NCBI RefSeq assembly: GCF_947072515.1
Contig: NZ_CAMTIG010000038.1
Location: forward strand, 1-32,613
Origin: an uncultured Clostridium sp.
GTDB lineage: Bacteria; Bacillota; Clostridia; Clostridiales; Clostridiaceae
Direction: 5' to 3'
Length of the DNA: 32,613 nt
Shown here: positions 12,336 through 20,610 of the stretch, piece after piece
Layout of the letters: the number at the start of each line of letters is the position of its first letter
How positions within the stretch are numbered: position 1 is the stretch's first letter
Made by a program: the position numbers and the translations under genes
Notes under the pieces: generated by a model
Database searches by the model: none
The model's input: the letters and a program-made list of their open reading frames with translations, nothing else
Told to the model about the DNA's origin: nothing

Positions 12336-12407
12336 AAAAAAAAAAGAGCATTAGTTCAAGATTTATTACAAAGAAAATATTCTACAAACTAGACTACAAT
12401 CTATAAC

Positions 12408-12437
12408 AAAAAAAGGACAAGTAATTGCCCTTTTTTC
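12408..12437 (+). terminator. Intrinsic terminator after the 11682 lipoprotein gene
   Basis: AAAAAAGG pairs with CCTTTTTT, with an inner CAA-GTAA-TTG hairpin and one mismatch, ending in a T-run at 12431-12436. Its position 15 bases beyond 12392 fits the restored end of the lipoprotein gene. Confidence 0.75.
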
Positions 12438-12544
12438 TTAGTTTTAATTAACTTTTCTATTATTAAATTTCTTATTAATAAAGTACTCCTCTGTAAGTAA
12501 ATCATCTCTCACTGAATTAGTAAATTTAAATATATATTTTATGT

Positions 12545-12550
12545 TATAAT
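12545..12550 (+). promoter_or_regulatory. Possible -10 box for the serine hydrolase leader
   Basis: A perfect TATAAT lies 30 bases before the three-codon ORF at 12581. No good -35 is seen at 16-18 bases upstream (AT-only sequence), so this is tentative. Confidence 0.4.
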
Positions 12551-12580
12551 ATTGATATAAATTGTGAAAGAGGTGCTGAA

Positions 12581-12592
12581 ATGATTAAATAA
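12581..12592 (+). CDS. Putative three-codon leader ORF (MIK)
   Basis: ATG-ATT-AAA-TAA is preceded by AGAGGTGCTGAA, a plausible ribosome-binding site at correct spacing. It is at the 5' end of a leader with a terminator and a competing antiterminator helix, before the serine hydrolase. The arrangement resembles ribosome-mediated attenuators in which a stalled ribosome on a very short ORF changes leader folding. Whether it is translated is an inference. Confidence 0.4.
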   Translation: MIK

Positions 12593-12644
12593 TCTATTTT
12601 TGGAAGAACATATTTTTTAGGCGTATTTAAAGTACGTTTTATTA

Positions 12645-12737
12645 TGTTGCCAAAGTTAGATTATATATTGTGGATGTGCTTAGTTAAATAAAAATAAGTA
12701 CGTTTATTTTGTGTACATCTAAAATCATTTGGCAACA
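12645..12737 (+). promoter_or_regulatory. Antiterminator helix in the serine hydrolase leader
   Basis: TGTTGCCAAA (12645-12654) is perfectly complementary over 10 bp to TTTGGCAACA (12728-12737). The latter covers the upper left arm, the loop and part of the right arm of the terminator at 12721-12750, so the two structures cannot form together. Between them a short hairpin AAATAA-GTACGT-TTATTT is possible. The direct repeat AAGTACGTTT occurs twice (about 12630 and 12697). Confidence 0.6.
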
Positions 12738-12750
12738 AATGATTTTTTTT
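12721..12750 (+). terminator. Leader terminator upstream of the serine hydrolase
   Basis: AAAATCATTTG (12721-12731) pairs perfectly with CAAATGATTTT (12736-12746) around a GCAA loop, ending in a run of eight T. It lies only 26 bases before the serine hydrolase ATG, so it would stop transcription before that gene unless disrupted. Confidence 0.8.
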
Positions 12751-12776
12751 ATTGAAGATTAAAAAGGAGTGATTAG

Positions 12777-13772
12777 ATGAATACAAATTTAAATATAAAT
12801 TTAATAGAAGATAAGATTAATAATATGAAAGAATTTTCAGGTGTTATAACAATAAATAATGATAAAGAGGTATTATTTGAAAAATCTTATGGCTTTGCCG
12901 ATATTTCAAATAGCAGGAAAAATAATCTCCATACAAGGTTTGGGATTGCTTCAGGAGCTAAATTATTAACTGCAATTTCTATATGTAAATTAGTTGAACA
13001 AGGAAAACTTAAGTTTGATTCATTATTAAAGGACTATCTACCATGTGATAATTTTGATCAAAGTGTAACAATAAAGCATTTATTAACTCATACTTCAGGA
13101 TTGCCAGATTATTTCTATGTAGATTTTACTGAAATAAGTACTCCCCTTTGTATGCTGAAAGAACCAAAAGATTTTCTTCCTATTATTATGAATCAAAAAA
13201 GTATTTGTAAACCTGGTGAAAAATATCAATATAATAATGGCGGCTATATAATTTTAGCTTATATAGTTGAAAAAATTAGTGGAATGAAATTTATCCATTT
13301 TGTAAAAGAGCATATTTTTAATATTTTAAAAATGGATTCAAGTGGTTATTTTAGTATGGATATGTTACCTAAAAACTGTGCTTATGGCTATGAAAAAAAT
13401 AGTGATGGTACTTTAAAAACCAATATCTTTTCCATCCCAATAGTTGGAGGTGGTGATGGCGGTGTTTTTGTAACTGCTAATGATATAAGTAAGCTATGGG
13501 ATGGATTATTAAATTATAAATTATTAAGTAAAGATATCACTCATGAATTATTAAGCCCACAAGTACATGTTCATTATGACGTATACTATGGTTATGGTCT
13601 TTATATAGTAAAAAAAGAGTCTGGTATTTATAAATATTTTATAGCTGGCGGAGACCCTGGTGTTAGCTTTGAGTCAACAATATATCCTAATAAAAATATT
13701 GAAGTAACTATCCTAGGGAATAAAAAATTTAGCACCTACGAATTATTAATGGAAATAGAAACTCTAATTTAG
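12777..13772 (+). CDS. Serine hydrolase, beta-lactamase/penicillin-binding-protein-like (class C family)
   Basis: This encodes 331 residues with no signal peptide. The catalytic SxxK tetrad is SGAK at 59-62, the YxN motif is Y152-N-N154, and AGGDPG near residue 290 takes the place of the KTG-type box. HLLTHTSGLPDY (about 101-112) is a family hallmark. These proteins hydrolyse esters, D-amino-acid peptides or, rarely, beta-lactams. The lack of an export signal makes a cell-wall or classical resistance role less certain. The ATG follows AAAAAGGAGTGATTAG. It is expressed behind a leader with terminator, antiterminator and short upstream ORF, which suggests inducible expression. It ends at a bidirectional terminator. 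Confidence 0.9.
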   Translation: MNTNLNINLIEDKINNMKEFSGVITINNDKEVLFEKSYGFADISNSRKNNLHTRFGIASGAKLLTAISICKLVEQGKLKFDSLLKDYLPCDNFDQSVTIKHLLTHTSGLPDYFYVDFTEISTPLCMLKEPKDFLPIIMNQKSICKPGEKYQYNNGGYIILAYIVEKISGMKFIHFVKEHIFNILKMDSSGYFSMDMLPKNCAYGYEKNSDGTLKTNIFSIPIVGGGDGGVFVTANDISKLWDGLLNYKLLSKDITHELLSPQVHVHYDVYYGYGLYIVKKESGIYKYFIAGGDPGVSFESTIYPNKNIEVTILGNKKFSTYELLMEIETLI

Positions 13773-13810
13773 ATACTTAGCAAATTATAAATTTAAATCT
13801 ATACACTAAA

Positions 13811-13844
13811 AAAACTCCATCCACTAAACTTTGGATGGAGTTTT
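13811..13844. terminator. Bidirectional terminator between serine hydrolase and alcohol dehydrogenase
   Basis: A perfect 13-bp stem (AAAACTCCATCCA 13811-13823 / TGGATGGAGTTTT 13832-13844) has A/T-rich flanks on both sides. It lies between convergent genes. Confidence 0.85.
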
Positions 13845-13885
13845 ATATTAATCTCTAACTTATATATATAGTCCTATATTAATAT

Positions 13886-14973
13886 TTATTTTAAAAGACT
13901 ATTTTTATAGATTCTTATTATATCTTCTTCTGTTATTTCTTCTGGGTGATTTTTAAGTTTTGCTTTATTATTTGTAAAAGCTTTTGACCAAGCTTTTATT
14001 TCTTCTTCTGTTATATCTATATGAACACTACAGAAGTTTTCTAATAATTCATTTAACTCTTCTACTTCAAAAACTAATAACTCATAGATTTTATTTACTT
14101 TTTCTCTGTTTTTAAAGACTTTTAAATATTCTTTATAAAGACATCCATTTGCAAGTCCATGCGGTACATTTTTATAGTAAGTAAGTGAGTATCCAAGTCC
14201 ATGTGGTATAGATGTTCCTGTTTGTGCAATTATGATACCAGCTATATTAGATACTATTGCAAGACTTTCTCTATCTTCATAAGAAAGGTTACCCCTCTTT
14301 AATCCTTCTATAGTTTTTGAAAATTCTTTTAATGCAGTTTCGGCTAGTCCATCAGATATTTTATTTGCGTTTGTGTTTAAATATCCTTCAACAACATGTG
14401 AAAAAGCATCTATAGCAGTATTTCTTGTTATTCCTATACTCATTCCCATCATAAAACTTGGGTCAACTAAAGAGAGCACTGGGAAAATCTCTTGCCCTAA
14501 ATTCTTTTTAGTTTTTTCAACATGATCTGTTAAAATTGCATATTGTGTGGTTTCAGTTCCTGTTCCTGCTGTAGTTGGTACAGCCACTATAGGAATAGAC
14601 TTTAACTTTTCACTTGTAAAAAGAGTTTCCTTAGTTAAGTTTTTGTTTAATATATATACCCCTATAGCTTTAGATGCATCTATTGGAGAACCGCCACCAA
14701 TACCTACAATAAAATCTACCTCTTCTTTTCTTCCAATCTCTCCAGCTAAAACTACAGTTTCTACAGTTGGATTTTCTTCAACTTTATCATAAACTAAATA
14801 TTCTATATTCATCTCTTTTAATGTTTTTTCTATAGCTTCTAAAGAACCATTTTTCTTAGATGAACTTCTTCCCGTTACAATTAAAGCTTTTTACCTATTT
14901 CTTTAAACTTTTCTTTATTTTCTTCAATTACATTTTTACCTATAAAAACTTCTGTTGGCATAAAAAATTTCAT
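13886..14973 (-). pseudogene. Iron-containing alcohol dehydrogenase, frameshifted near the N-terminus
   Basis: The intact protein would be about 362 residues, starting at the ATG at 14973 after TAAAAGGAGTGAAGAAA (MKFFMPTEVFIGKNVIEENK...). After EIGKK the frame hits a stop because the A-run at about 14887-14891 has five instead of six A. Adding one restores ...GKKALIVTGRSSSKKNGSLEAIEK... and joins the long downstream frame (ATG at 14812). That frame carries the family motifs GGGSPIDASK (NAD-binding), DAFSH (metal-ligand Asp and His), SIPHGLGYS and NVPHGLAN (the other two His ligands). The 14812 ATG product would lack the N-terminal ~54 residues of the NAD-binding domain and is unlikely to be active. 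The break may be genuine or a sequencing error. Confidence 0.85.
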
Positions 14974-15060
14974 TTTCTTCACTCCTTTTAACTTTCTAAT
15001 CTAATTTTATTCTATCCTCTTTAACTTTAAAATTCTATCTATAACCTATTTGAACTTTGT

Positions 15061-15090
15061 AAAAAAAGCTGGAATTTTTAATCCAGCTTT
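15061..15090 (-). terminator. Terminator of the 15097 gene
   Basis: The stem AAAGCTGGA (15065-15073) / TCCAGCTTT (15082-15090) is followed on the minus strand by seven T. It starts 6 bases after the stop of the gene at 15097. Confidence 0.85.
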
Positions 15091-15096
15091 TCTTTC

Positions 15097-15462
15097 CTAC
15101 ATATTATATTTATATTTTATTAAATTAAATACTAACTTTTGTTCATCTAAATCTAAATCATACATTATCTCTGCTAAAGGCATTTTTCCAAGTCTTATAT
15201 TAAACATATTCATAGCAAAGTTAAGTATCTTAACTTCATTATTTGTAAAATCTCCTACAACTGTTCTATTCTTATCAAAAGATAAATCTAAAACTAATTC
15301 TTTATAACCTTCTTCAAAGATTTCAAATCTTTTTTCCCATAAGTTATCTCTTCCTGCCACTATAAAATATAATAGTTCATACTCTTTATTTTTAACAGTT
15401 TTCCCACTTTCCTTTTCCATTATTAAAAATCTTTCTTCATGTAGTTCATTTAAAAATTCCAT
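15097..15462 (-). CDS. Small protein of unknown function (possibly DUF6075-like)
   Basis: This encodes 121 residues, charged and soluble, with no signal peptide or membrane segment. Recognisable stretches are ELHEERFLIMEKES, ELLYFIVAGRDNLWEK and EVKILNFAMNMFNIR. The layout resembles a family of small Firmicutes proteins of unknown function that I associate with DUF6075, but I cannot confirm this. The ATG at 15462 follows AGAGGAGAAGTAA, a good site. It is a single-gene unit with its own terminator and 235 bases to asnB upstream. Confidence 0.8.
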   Translation of the reverse strand: MEFLNELHEERFLIMEKESGKTVKNKEYELLYFIVAGRDNLWEKRFEIFEEGYKELVLDLSFDKNRTVVGDFTNNEVKILNFAMNMFNIRLGKMPLAEIMYDLDLDEQKLVFNLIKYKYNM

Positions 15463-15652
15463 TTACTTCTCCTCTGTGATAACTTTTATTATTTAATATC
15501 TATTATAGAATATATTTGAAAATAATCAACTCTTCCTTAGTTTTGATATTTCTTCTTTTTCATTCATTTTATTTCTTTTTTCTTCATCATTGTTGATTAC
15601 CTTTCAAGATTCTTTTTTTTAATCCTTTTCATTCCACAAATACCCATAAAAT

Positions 15653-15685
15653 AAAAAAGTAAACTTAAAATAAGTTTACTTTTTT
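15653..15685 (-). terminator. Terminator of asnB
   Basis: AAAAAAGTAAACTTA pairs with TAAGTTTACTTTTTT around an AAA loop. The minus-strand right arm ends in six T. It lies 12 bases after the asnB stop. Confidence 0.85.
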
Positions 15686-15697
15686 AATATATTAAAA

Positions 15698-17596
15698 TTA
15701 TATTTGCCCCATTGCAACTAATTCATTATGCTCTAATTCTAACTCAAATTTAAAGTCCTTTGATAAAGATTTTTCAACATATAATCTATACCAAATTATA
15801 TATACTATTACACTCCAAACTTTTCTTGAGTAGTCCCCATTTCCTTCTTTATGCTTTTTAAGCATTTTTAAAACTTCTTTTTCGTTTATTTCTTCTATTG
15901 GGTTATTTTCAATTATTTCATAAGCCCAATTATATAACTCATCCTTTAACCAAACTCTTATTGGTACTGGATATCCAAGCTTTCTTTTTTCATATAAATA
16001 TTCTGGTAATTCATCTTTAAAAGCTTCTCTAAGCATTACTTTAGTTTTAAATTCTTGTACCTTATCTTCCTTTGATAAAGTTCTTGCTAATTTAAATACT
16101 TCTTTATCTACAAATGGAACTCTAACTTCTAAAGAGTGAGCCATAGATATTCTATCAGCCTTTGCTAAAATGTCACCTACAAGCCATGTATTTATATCAA
16201 TATATTGTCTTTTAATTACATTATCATAACTTTTTACATTATCAAATAATCTTTTTGTAATTTTCAAATCATTTTTATCTGCTCTAGTAAATACTCGATC
16301 TTTTTCCTCTTCATTAAAGATATTTGCATTTCCACAATATCTATCCTTTAACTCTGTAGTTCCTCTTAATAAGAAGCTTTTTCCTTTTGTGTTATCTGGA
16401 AGTTTCTTTGCAAAGCCTTTAATTAAAGACTTAACTCCATTTGGCATATAATTAAATGCCTTTAAAGAATTATCTTCTGTATAGATGTTATATCCTCCAA
16501 AGAACTCATCTGAGCCTTCTCCTGATAGGATTACTTTATAATCTTCACTTACCTTTTTACATATAAAATATAAAAGAATAATTGATGGATCTGCTATAGG
16601 ACTGTCCATGTAATATATTATTTCAGGTAAATCTCTTATATAATCTTCACAAGTTAATTTTACACTTCTATTTTCAATTCCTATATCCTTTGCAAATCTT
16701 TTTGCATTTTCTGTTTCATCATATCCTTCTACATCAAATCCAACAGTATAAGAAACTATATTAGGATTTATATCTTTAGCAACCTTAGTTATTATGGATG
16801 AATCAATTCCTCCTGATAAAAAAGTAGCTACAGGAACATCACTATTTAAATGGATTCCTATTGATTCCTTTAAAGTTTCCTTTATAGATTTTTTTAATTC
16901 TTCTTTATCCCAGTTTTTTTCTTCAAAATTTACATTAAAATACTTTTTAATAGTCATTGTTCTATCAATTTCTTTAACTAACATATGACCTGGTTCAATA
17001 GAAAATATCTCTTTAAAAATAGTTTCCTTATTTGAAGGAATATATTGAAAAGTTGCATATTCTCCTAATAAGTCTTTTCTATAATTAACAAGACTATTTA
17101 TTTTCTTTAACCCTTTAATTTCTGATGCAAAATATAAAGCTCCTCTGTCCTCCATATAATATAAAGGCTTAATTCCAAAGAAATCTCTAATTGCTATAAT
17201 TTTTTTCATTTCTATATCATAAATTACAATTGCAAACATTCCTCTAAGCTTATGCACTAACTCTTCTTTATATAAATCATAAAGGCTTCCTATAACTTCA
17301 ACTTCTGAATCTGTTTCAAAGCTATATCCTTTTTCTTTTAATTCTTCTCTTAATTCATTATGGTTATATATTTCTCCATTAAAAACAACTGTATACTTTT
17401 CTCTATAAGTATAAGGTTGTCCTCCATGTTCTAAATCTACTATACTTAATCTATTAAAGGCAAAAGCTCCATCAGTATGTCTAATGATTCTTGTATCATC
17501 TGGACCTCTATGGCTAATCTCTTTTGCTCCCATTTTTAATTTTGCTATATCTATATCAGTAATATTCTTTTTAAATAAACTTAAAAATCCACACAT
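15698..17596 (-). CDS. asnB: Asparagine synthetase (glutamine-hydrolysing)
   Basis: This encodes 632 residues, the length of B. subtilis AsnB. The enzyme makes asparagine from aspartate, glutamine and ATP in the cytoplasm. The N-terminal Cys2 is the glutaminase nucleophile, with RLSIVDL (49-55) and NGEIYNH (73-79) completing the class II amidotransferase site. The synthetase domain carries the ATP-pyrophosphatase loop SGGIDSS (261-267), SGEGSDEFFGGY and the C-terminal SLEVRVPFVDKEV. The ATG at 17596 follows GCGAGGTATTAAAT. It has its own promoter and terminator. It follows the two-component operon in the same direction, but a promoter lies in the gap. Confidence 0.96.
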   Translation of the reverse strand: MCGFLSLFKKNITDIDIAKLKMGAKEISHRGPDDTRIIRHTDGAFAFNRLSIVDLEHGGQPYTYREKYTVVFNGEIYNHNELREELKEKGYSFETDSEVEVIGSLYDLYKEELVHKLRGMFAIVIYDIEMKKIIAIRDFFGIKPLYYMEDRGALYFASEIKGLKKINSLVNYRKDLLGEYATFQYIPSNKETIFKEIFSIEPGHMLVKEIDRTMTIKKYFNVNFEEKNWDKEELKKSIKETLKESIGIHLNSDVPVATFLSGGIDSSIITKVAKDINPNIVSYTVGFDVEGYDETENAKRFAKDIGIENRSVKLTCEDYIRDLPEIIYYMDSPIADPSIILLYFICKKVSEDYKVILSGEGSDEFFGGYNIYTEDNSLKAFNYMPNGVKSLIKGFAKKLPDNTKGKSFLLRGTTELKDRYCGNANIFNEEEKDRVFTRADKNDLKITKRLFDNVKSYDNVIKRQYIDINTWLVGDILAKADRISMAHSLEVRVPFVDKEVFKLARTLSKEDKVQEFKTKVMLREAFKDELPEYLYEKRKLGYPVPIRVWLKDELYNWAYEIIENNPIEEINEKEVLKMLKKHKEGNGDYSRKVWSVIVYIIWYRLYVEKSLSKDFKFELELEHNELVAMGQI

Positions 17597-17651
17597 ATTT
17601 AATACCTCGCTAAAATCATAATTGATTATAGCTTATATATTAATACGGTGG

Positions 17652-17681
17652 ATTATAAAACTTATCATAAAGTTGTATCAA
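17652..17681 (-). promoter_or_regulatory. Promoter of asnB
   Basis: On the minus strand TTGATA (17676-17681) and TATAAT (17652-17657) are separated by 18 bases, about 45 bases before asnB. The -35 lies inside a pair of TACAACTTT copies complementary to AAAGTTGTA further upstream, which may form a weak end structure for the response-regulator transcript. Confidence 0.6.
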
Positions 17682-17730
17682 AGTTGTAAAATCTCATTTT
17701 AAATACAACTTTTTTAATTTGAGGAAAATC

Positions 17731-18384
17731 TTATTCTTCTTGTAATCTATATCCAACTTTAAAAACAGTCTTTATATTTTCTTTTAAATCTAGCTTTTCT
17801 CTCAATCTATTTACATGCATGTCTACTGTTCTAGTTTCTCCAATATAAGAGTATCCCCAAACTTTATCTAATATCTGTTCTCTAGATAAAGCCATATTTT
17901 TATTTTTTATAAATAAAATTAATAGTTCATATTCTTTTAAAGTTATATCAACTTCTTTACCATCTAACTTTACAATTCTCTTTTCTTCATCTATTTCTAT
18001 ATTTTTAAACTTCAAACTTAAATCGTTTTTATTATAACGTCTTCCTACAACCTCTATTCTAGCAAGTAATTCAATACTTTCAAAAGGCTTAACTATATAA
18101 TCATCAGCACCTAGTTTAAGTCCCTTCACTTTATCTGTTACAGAGTTTTTAGCAGTTAAAAATATTACTGGGATATCCTTTTTCTTTATATCTTCGATTA
18201 ATGTAAATCCATCAATCTTAGGAAGCATTACATCTAATAACGCTAAATCAAAGGTTTCCTTTTCAATTAATTCCTTTGCTATTTCTCCATCTAAAGCTTT
18301 AACAGCATCATGTCCAGCTATCTGTAGATTCATCTCAATTAAATCACTTATTCCTGAATCATCTTCCACTATTAATATTTTCAC
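17731..18384 (-). CDS. OmpR/PhoB-family response regulator
   Basis: This encodes 217 residues starting at the GTG at 18384 (KILIVEDDSG...). That start follows GGAAGGAAGT and lies 1 base after the stop of the PepSY gene. The frame continues 45 bases upstream to 18429, but that part overlaps the neighbour. The receiver domain has the acidic pair D8-D9, phospho-acceptor D51 (LLDVMLPKIDG), the T/S switch (FLTAK) and the conserved Lys (DYIVKPFE). The C-terminal winged helix (about 125-215) has VDMHVNRLREKL, the DNA-recognition helix. It is the last gene of a kinase-PepSY-regulator operon, so it should be phosphorylated by the kinase encoded at 19056. Confidence 0.95.
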   Translation of the reverse strand: MKILIVEDDSGISDLIEMNLQIAGHDAVKALDGEIAKELIEKETFDLALLDVMLPKIDGFTLIEDIKKKDIPVIFLTAKNSVTDKVKGLKLGADDYIVKPFESIELLARIEVVGRRYNKNDLSLKFKNIEIDEEKRIVKLDGKEVDITLKEYELLILFIKNKNMALSREQILDKVWGYSYIGETRTVDMHVNRLREKLDLKENIKTVFKVGYRLQEE

Positions 18385-18385
18385 T

Positions 18386-19066
18386 TTACTTCCTTCCCTT
18401 CGCCACTTTATCAGATTGTATATTTTCATTCCCCACTATTTTTATATTTTGAGTTAAACTATATTTTATAATTTTATTTGTTTTTAAATTGATAACAAAC
18501 TGGACTTGTGTTCCCTTTGTATCATAAATTAATTTTAAGTTATCATTATAGTCTTTATACATAAAAGTAGGGTGTTTATTAAAATCTATATTTACTTTTA
18601 AATATGGTTTAACAGAATTAATAATATTTTTTCCATTTATTAAATCCTGCTTCTTTATTACATTTCCATAATCATTTTTTTCATTGTCATTTCCATTTAC
18701 TTGCTCTACAAATAAAATTTCTCCTGAATCTGCATCCATATCAATTAAATAGCTTTCATTTGTATTGTTTACAAGTTCAATATTCCAAATTAATCGTCCC
18801 TCCTCACTATTTAAAGTAACATATTCAGTCATATTATTTAAATCAATGTCGTCTTTTAAAATATCAGTTACAGCTTCTGCTGCCTTATCTACAGCCTCAT
18901 TTCTACTTAAATAATCACTTTCATTTGGATTATTTCCAGCATAATTAATAACAGAGTTTCCTGAATATATAACATCTAACTTAAACTTATTAAATTGATT
19001 TAACTTAAAAACAACAAATATAAATACACAGGATAATATTATTCCAATCCCTACTTTAGCTTTCAT
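18386..19066 (-). CDS. Membrane-anchored PepSY-domain-like protein
   Basis: This encodes 226 residues. A single N-terminal transmembrane helix (about 5-22) is followed by an extracytoplasmic part. Residues about 52-121 (SRNEAVDKAAEAV ... LIWNIELVN ... SYLIDMDADSGEILFVEQ) match the helix plus beta-strand pattern of PepSY domains; the second half (INSVKPYLKVNID...) may be a second, diverged unit. The ATG overlaps the end of the kinase gene by 11 bases, and its stop is 1 base before the regulator, so all three are translationally coupled. The context suggests it modulates or senses for the kinase at the cell surface; this is inference. Confidence 0.85.
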   Translation of the reverse strand: MKAKVGIGIILSCVFIFVVFKLNQFNKFKLDVIYSGNSVINYAGNNPNESDYLSRNEAVDKAAEAVTDILKDDIDLNNMTEYVTLNSEEGRLIWNIELVNNTNESYLIDMDADSGEILFVEQVNGNDNEKNDYGNVIKKQDLINGKNIINSVKPYLKVNIDFNKHPTFMYKDYNDNLKLIYDTKGTQVQFVINLKTNKIIKYSLTQNIKIVGNENIQSDKVAKGRK

Positions 19067-20477
19067 ATATCTTATTCTCCATTTTGAATTTCAAAGTTAC
19101 TATTGTACCTGTATCTACTTTACTATTAAAACTCATCTCAATATTATTTATTCGACAAATCTCTGTACAAATAGCTAATCCAAGTCCCATATTTTTTCCC
19201 TTTGTAGCTCTAGCTTTATCTACCATATAAAAAGGTTCATTTATCTTCTTAAGCTCATCTTTAGGAATCCCACTTCCATTATCCTTCACCTTTAACTCAT
19301 AAATATTTTTCTCTTTAACAGGTCTTCCCACTATTGCAATAACGCCCTCTTCATTACATGCCTTTATTCCATTATCAATTATATTGTTTAATAATACTTC
19401 TATTAATTCCTTATTACCAAAAATGCTTCCCATTTTTACATCCTTAATAATTTTTATATGCTTTGTTCTAATCTTAAATAAGTTATTTGAATAGATCTCA
19501 TTTATAACTTCTGTCGCCTTTAAATTTTCCTTAACGATTACACTATTTCTAATTAATACAAGCTTAATTAAAGAATCACTTAAATGCTCAAGTCTTTTTC
19601 CTTGCTCATTTATATTAGTTAATGCTTTTATTTTCATTTCTTCATTTAAGTTTCCCTTTAAAAGTAATTCTGAAAAACCTAATATTGATGTAATAGGTGT
19701 CTTCATTTCATGAGTTAAGTTATCAATAAATCTTTGTTTTCTATCATTTACATCCTCTAACTCTCTTATATTATCTTCAATAACTCCCATCATAGAGTTA
19801 AAATTTTCAGCTAAAACTCCAACTTCATCCTTTGATTTATAAGTAGACCTTTTTTCATAGTCTCCATTTTTAATACTATTAGATATCTCACTTAAATCTT
19901 CTATAGGATTAGTAATTCTTTTAGAAATAATAAATAATCCAATGGCTAATACAATAGTTGTCATTAAACTTAAAAGGATAAACACTTTATAATTGTACAG
20001 TTTTGCTTCCCATAAATGCTCCACATCATTTGTAACAATTATCTTAAAAGATTGTTCTCCCACATTTACCTTATACCCTACAGATATATAATGTACGCCC
20101 TTAGATTCCTCTATAACAAATTTATAATCATTATCTGTTATACTATCTAAAAGTTCCTTATTATTTACATTCAATGTAGATGTATCCATTATAACTTGGT
20201 CTTTGTTATTGTAAACTTCAATATTTTTAAGCTCATTATATCCAACATACATATAACCTCGAAGTTTCTTCCACAAAACATCACCTTGAAACTTATCTAA
20301 TAAGTCTGCATTTAAATAGATTGTATTTGCAATATCTTTTGAGTCAGTTATAGAATTTTTAATAGCAAAGTTAAGATTTCTACTATAAATATTTTCAATA
20401 ATCATAACTCCCGCAACATTAAATATGACTATAAATAAAATCAAGGAATATATAAAAATCTTTTTCCAAATTTTCAT
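19056..20477 (-). CDS. Sensor histidine kinase
   Basis: This encodes 473 residues. Transmembrane helices at about 7-28 and 164-186 flank an extracytoplasmic sensor region of about 135 residues. A HAMP domain (about 185-240) is followed by the HisKA helix with phospho-accepting His256 (FIDNLTHEMKTPI). The ATP-binding domain has the N box (NNIIDNGIKAC), G1 (DNGSGIP), an F-box-like NEPFYMVDK and G2 (GLGLAI). It is first in the operon, ahead of the PepSY protein and its probable regulator; most two-component operons place the regulator first. The ATG at 20477 lies after a moderate AGTTAAAGGCAG. Confidence 0.95.
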   Translation of the reverse strand: MKIWKKIFIYSLILFIVIFNVAGVMIIENIYSRNLNFAIKNSITDSKDIANTIYLNADLLDKFQGDVLWKKLRGYMYVGYNELKNIEVYNNKDQVIMDTSTLNVNNKELLDSITDNDYKFVIEESKGVHYISVGYKVNVGEQSFKIIVTNDVEHLWEAKLYNYKVFILLSLMTTIVLAIGLFIISKRITNPIEDLSEISNSIKNGDYEKRSTYKSKDEVGVLAENFNSMMGVIEDNIRELEDVNDRKQRFIDNLTHEMKTPITSILGFSELLLKGNLNEEMKIKALTNINEQGKRLEHLSDSLIKLVLIRNSVIVKENLKATEVINEIYSNNLFKIRTKHIKIIKDVKMGSIFGNKELIEVLLNNIIDNGIKACNEEGVIAIVGRPVKEKNIYELKVKDNGSGIPKDELKKINEPFYMVDKARATKGKNMGLGLAICTEICRINNIEMSFNSKVDTGTIVTLKFKMENKIYES

Positions 20478-20566
20478 CTGCCTTTAACTCAACTTTCTTA
20501 AATTTTATCCTTTATAATTCTATCACACATTTCTCCATTTATTTAAAATCAATTATAAATTAAGCA

Positions 20567-20598
20567 GAAAAAAAGTGAAACCTAAAGGCTCCACTTTT
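20567..20598 (-). terminator. Terminator of the ferredoxin-nitroreductase gene
   Basis: On the minus strand a 13-bp stem (20586-20598 with 20571-20583, two or three G-U pairs) is closed by CCT/AGG and followed by T residues. It lies 13 bases beyond the stop at 20611. Confidence 0.75.
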
Positions 20599-20610
20599 AA
20601 AATCTCTTTA

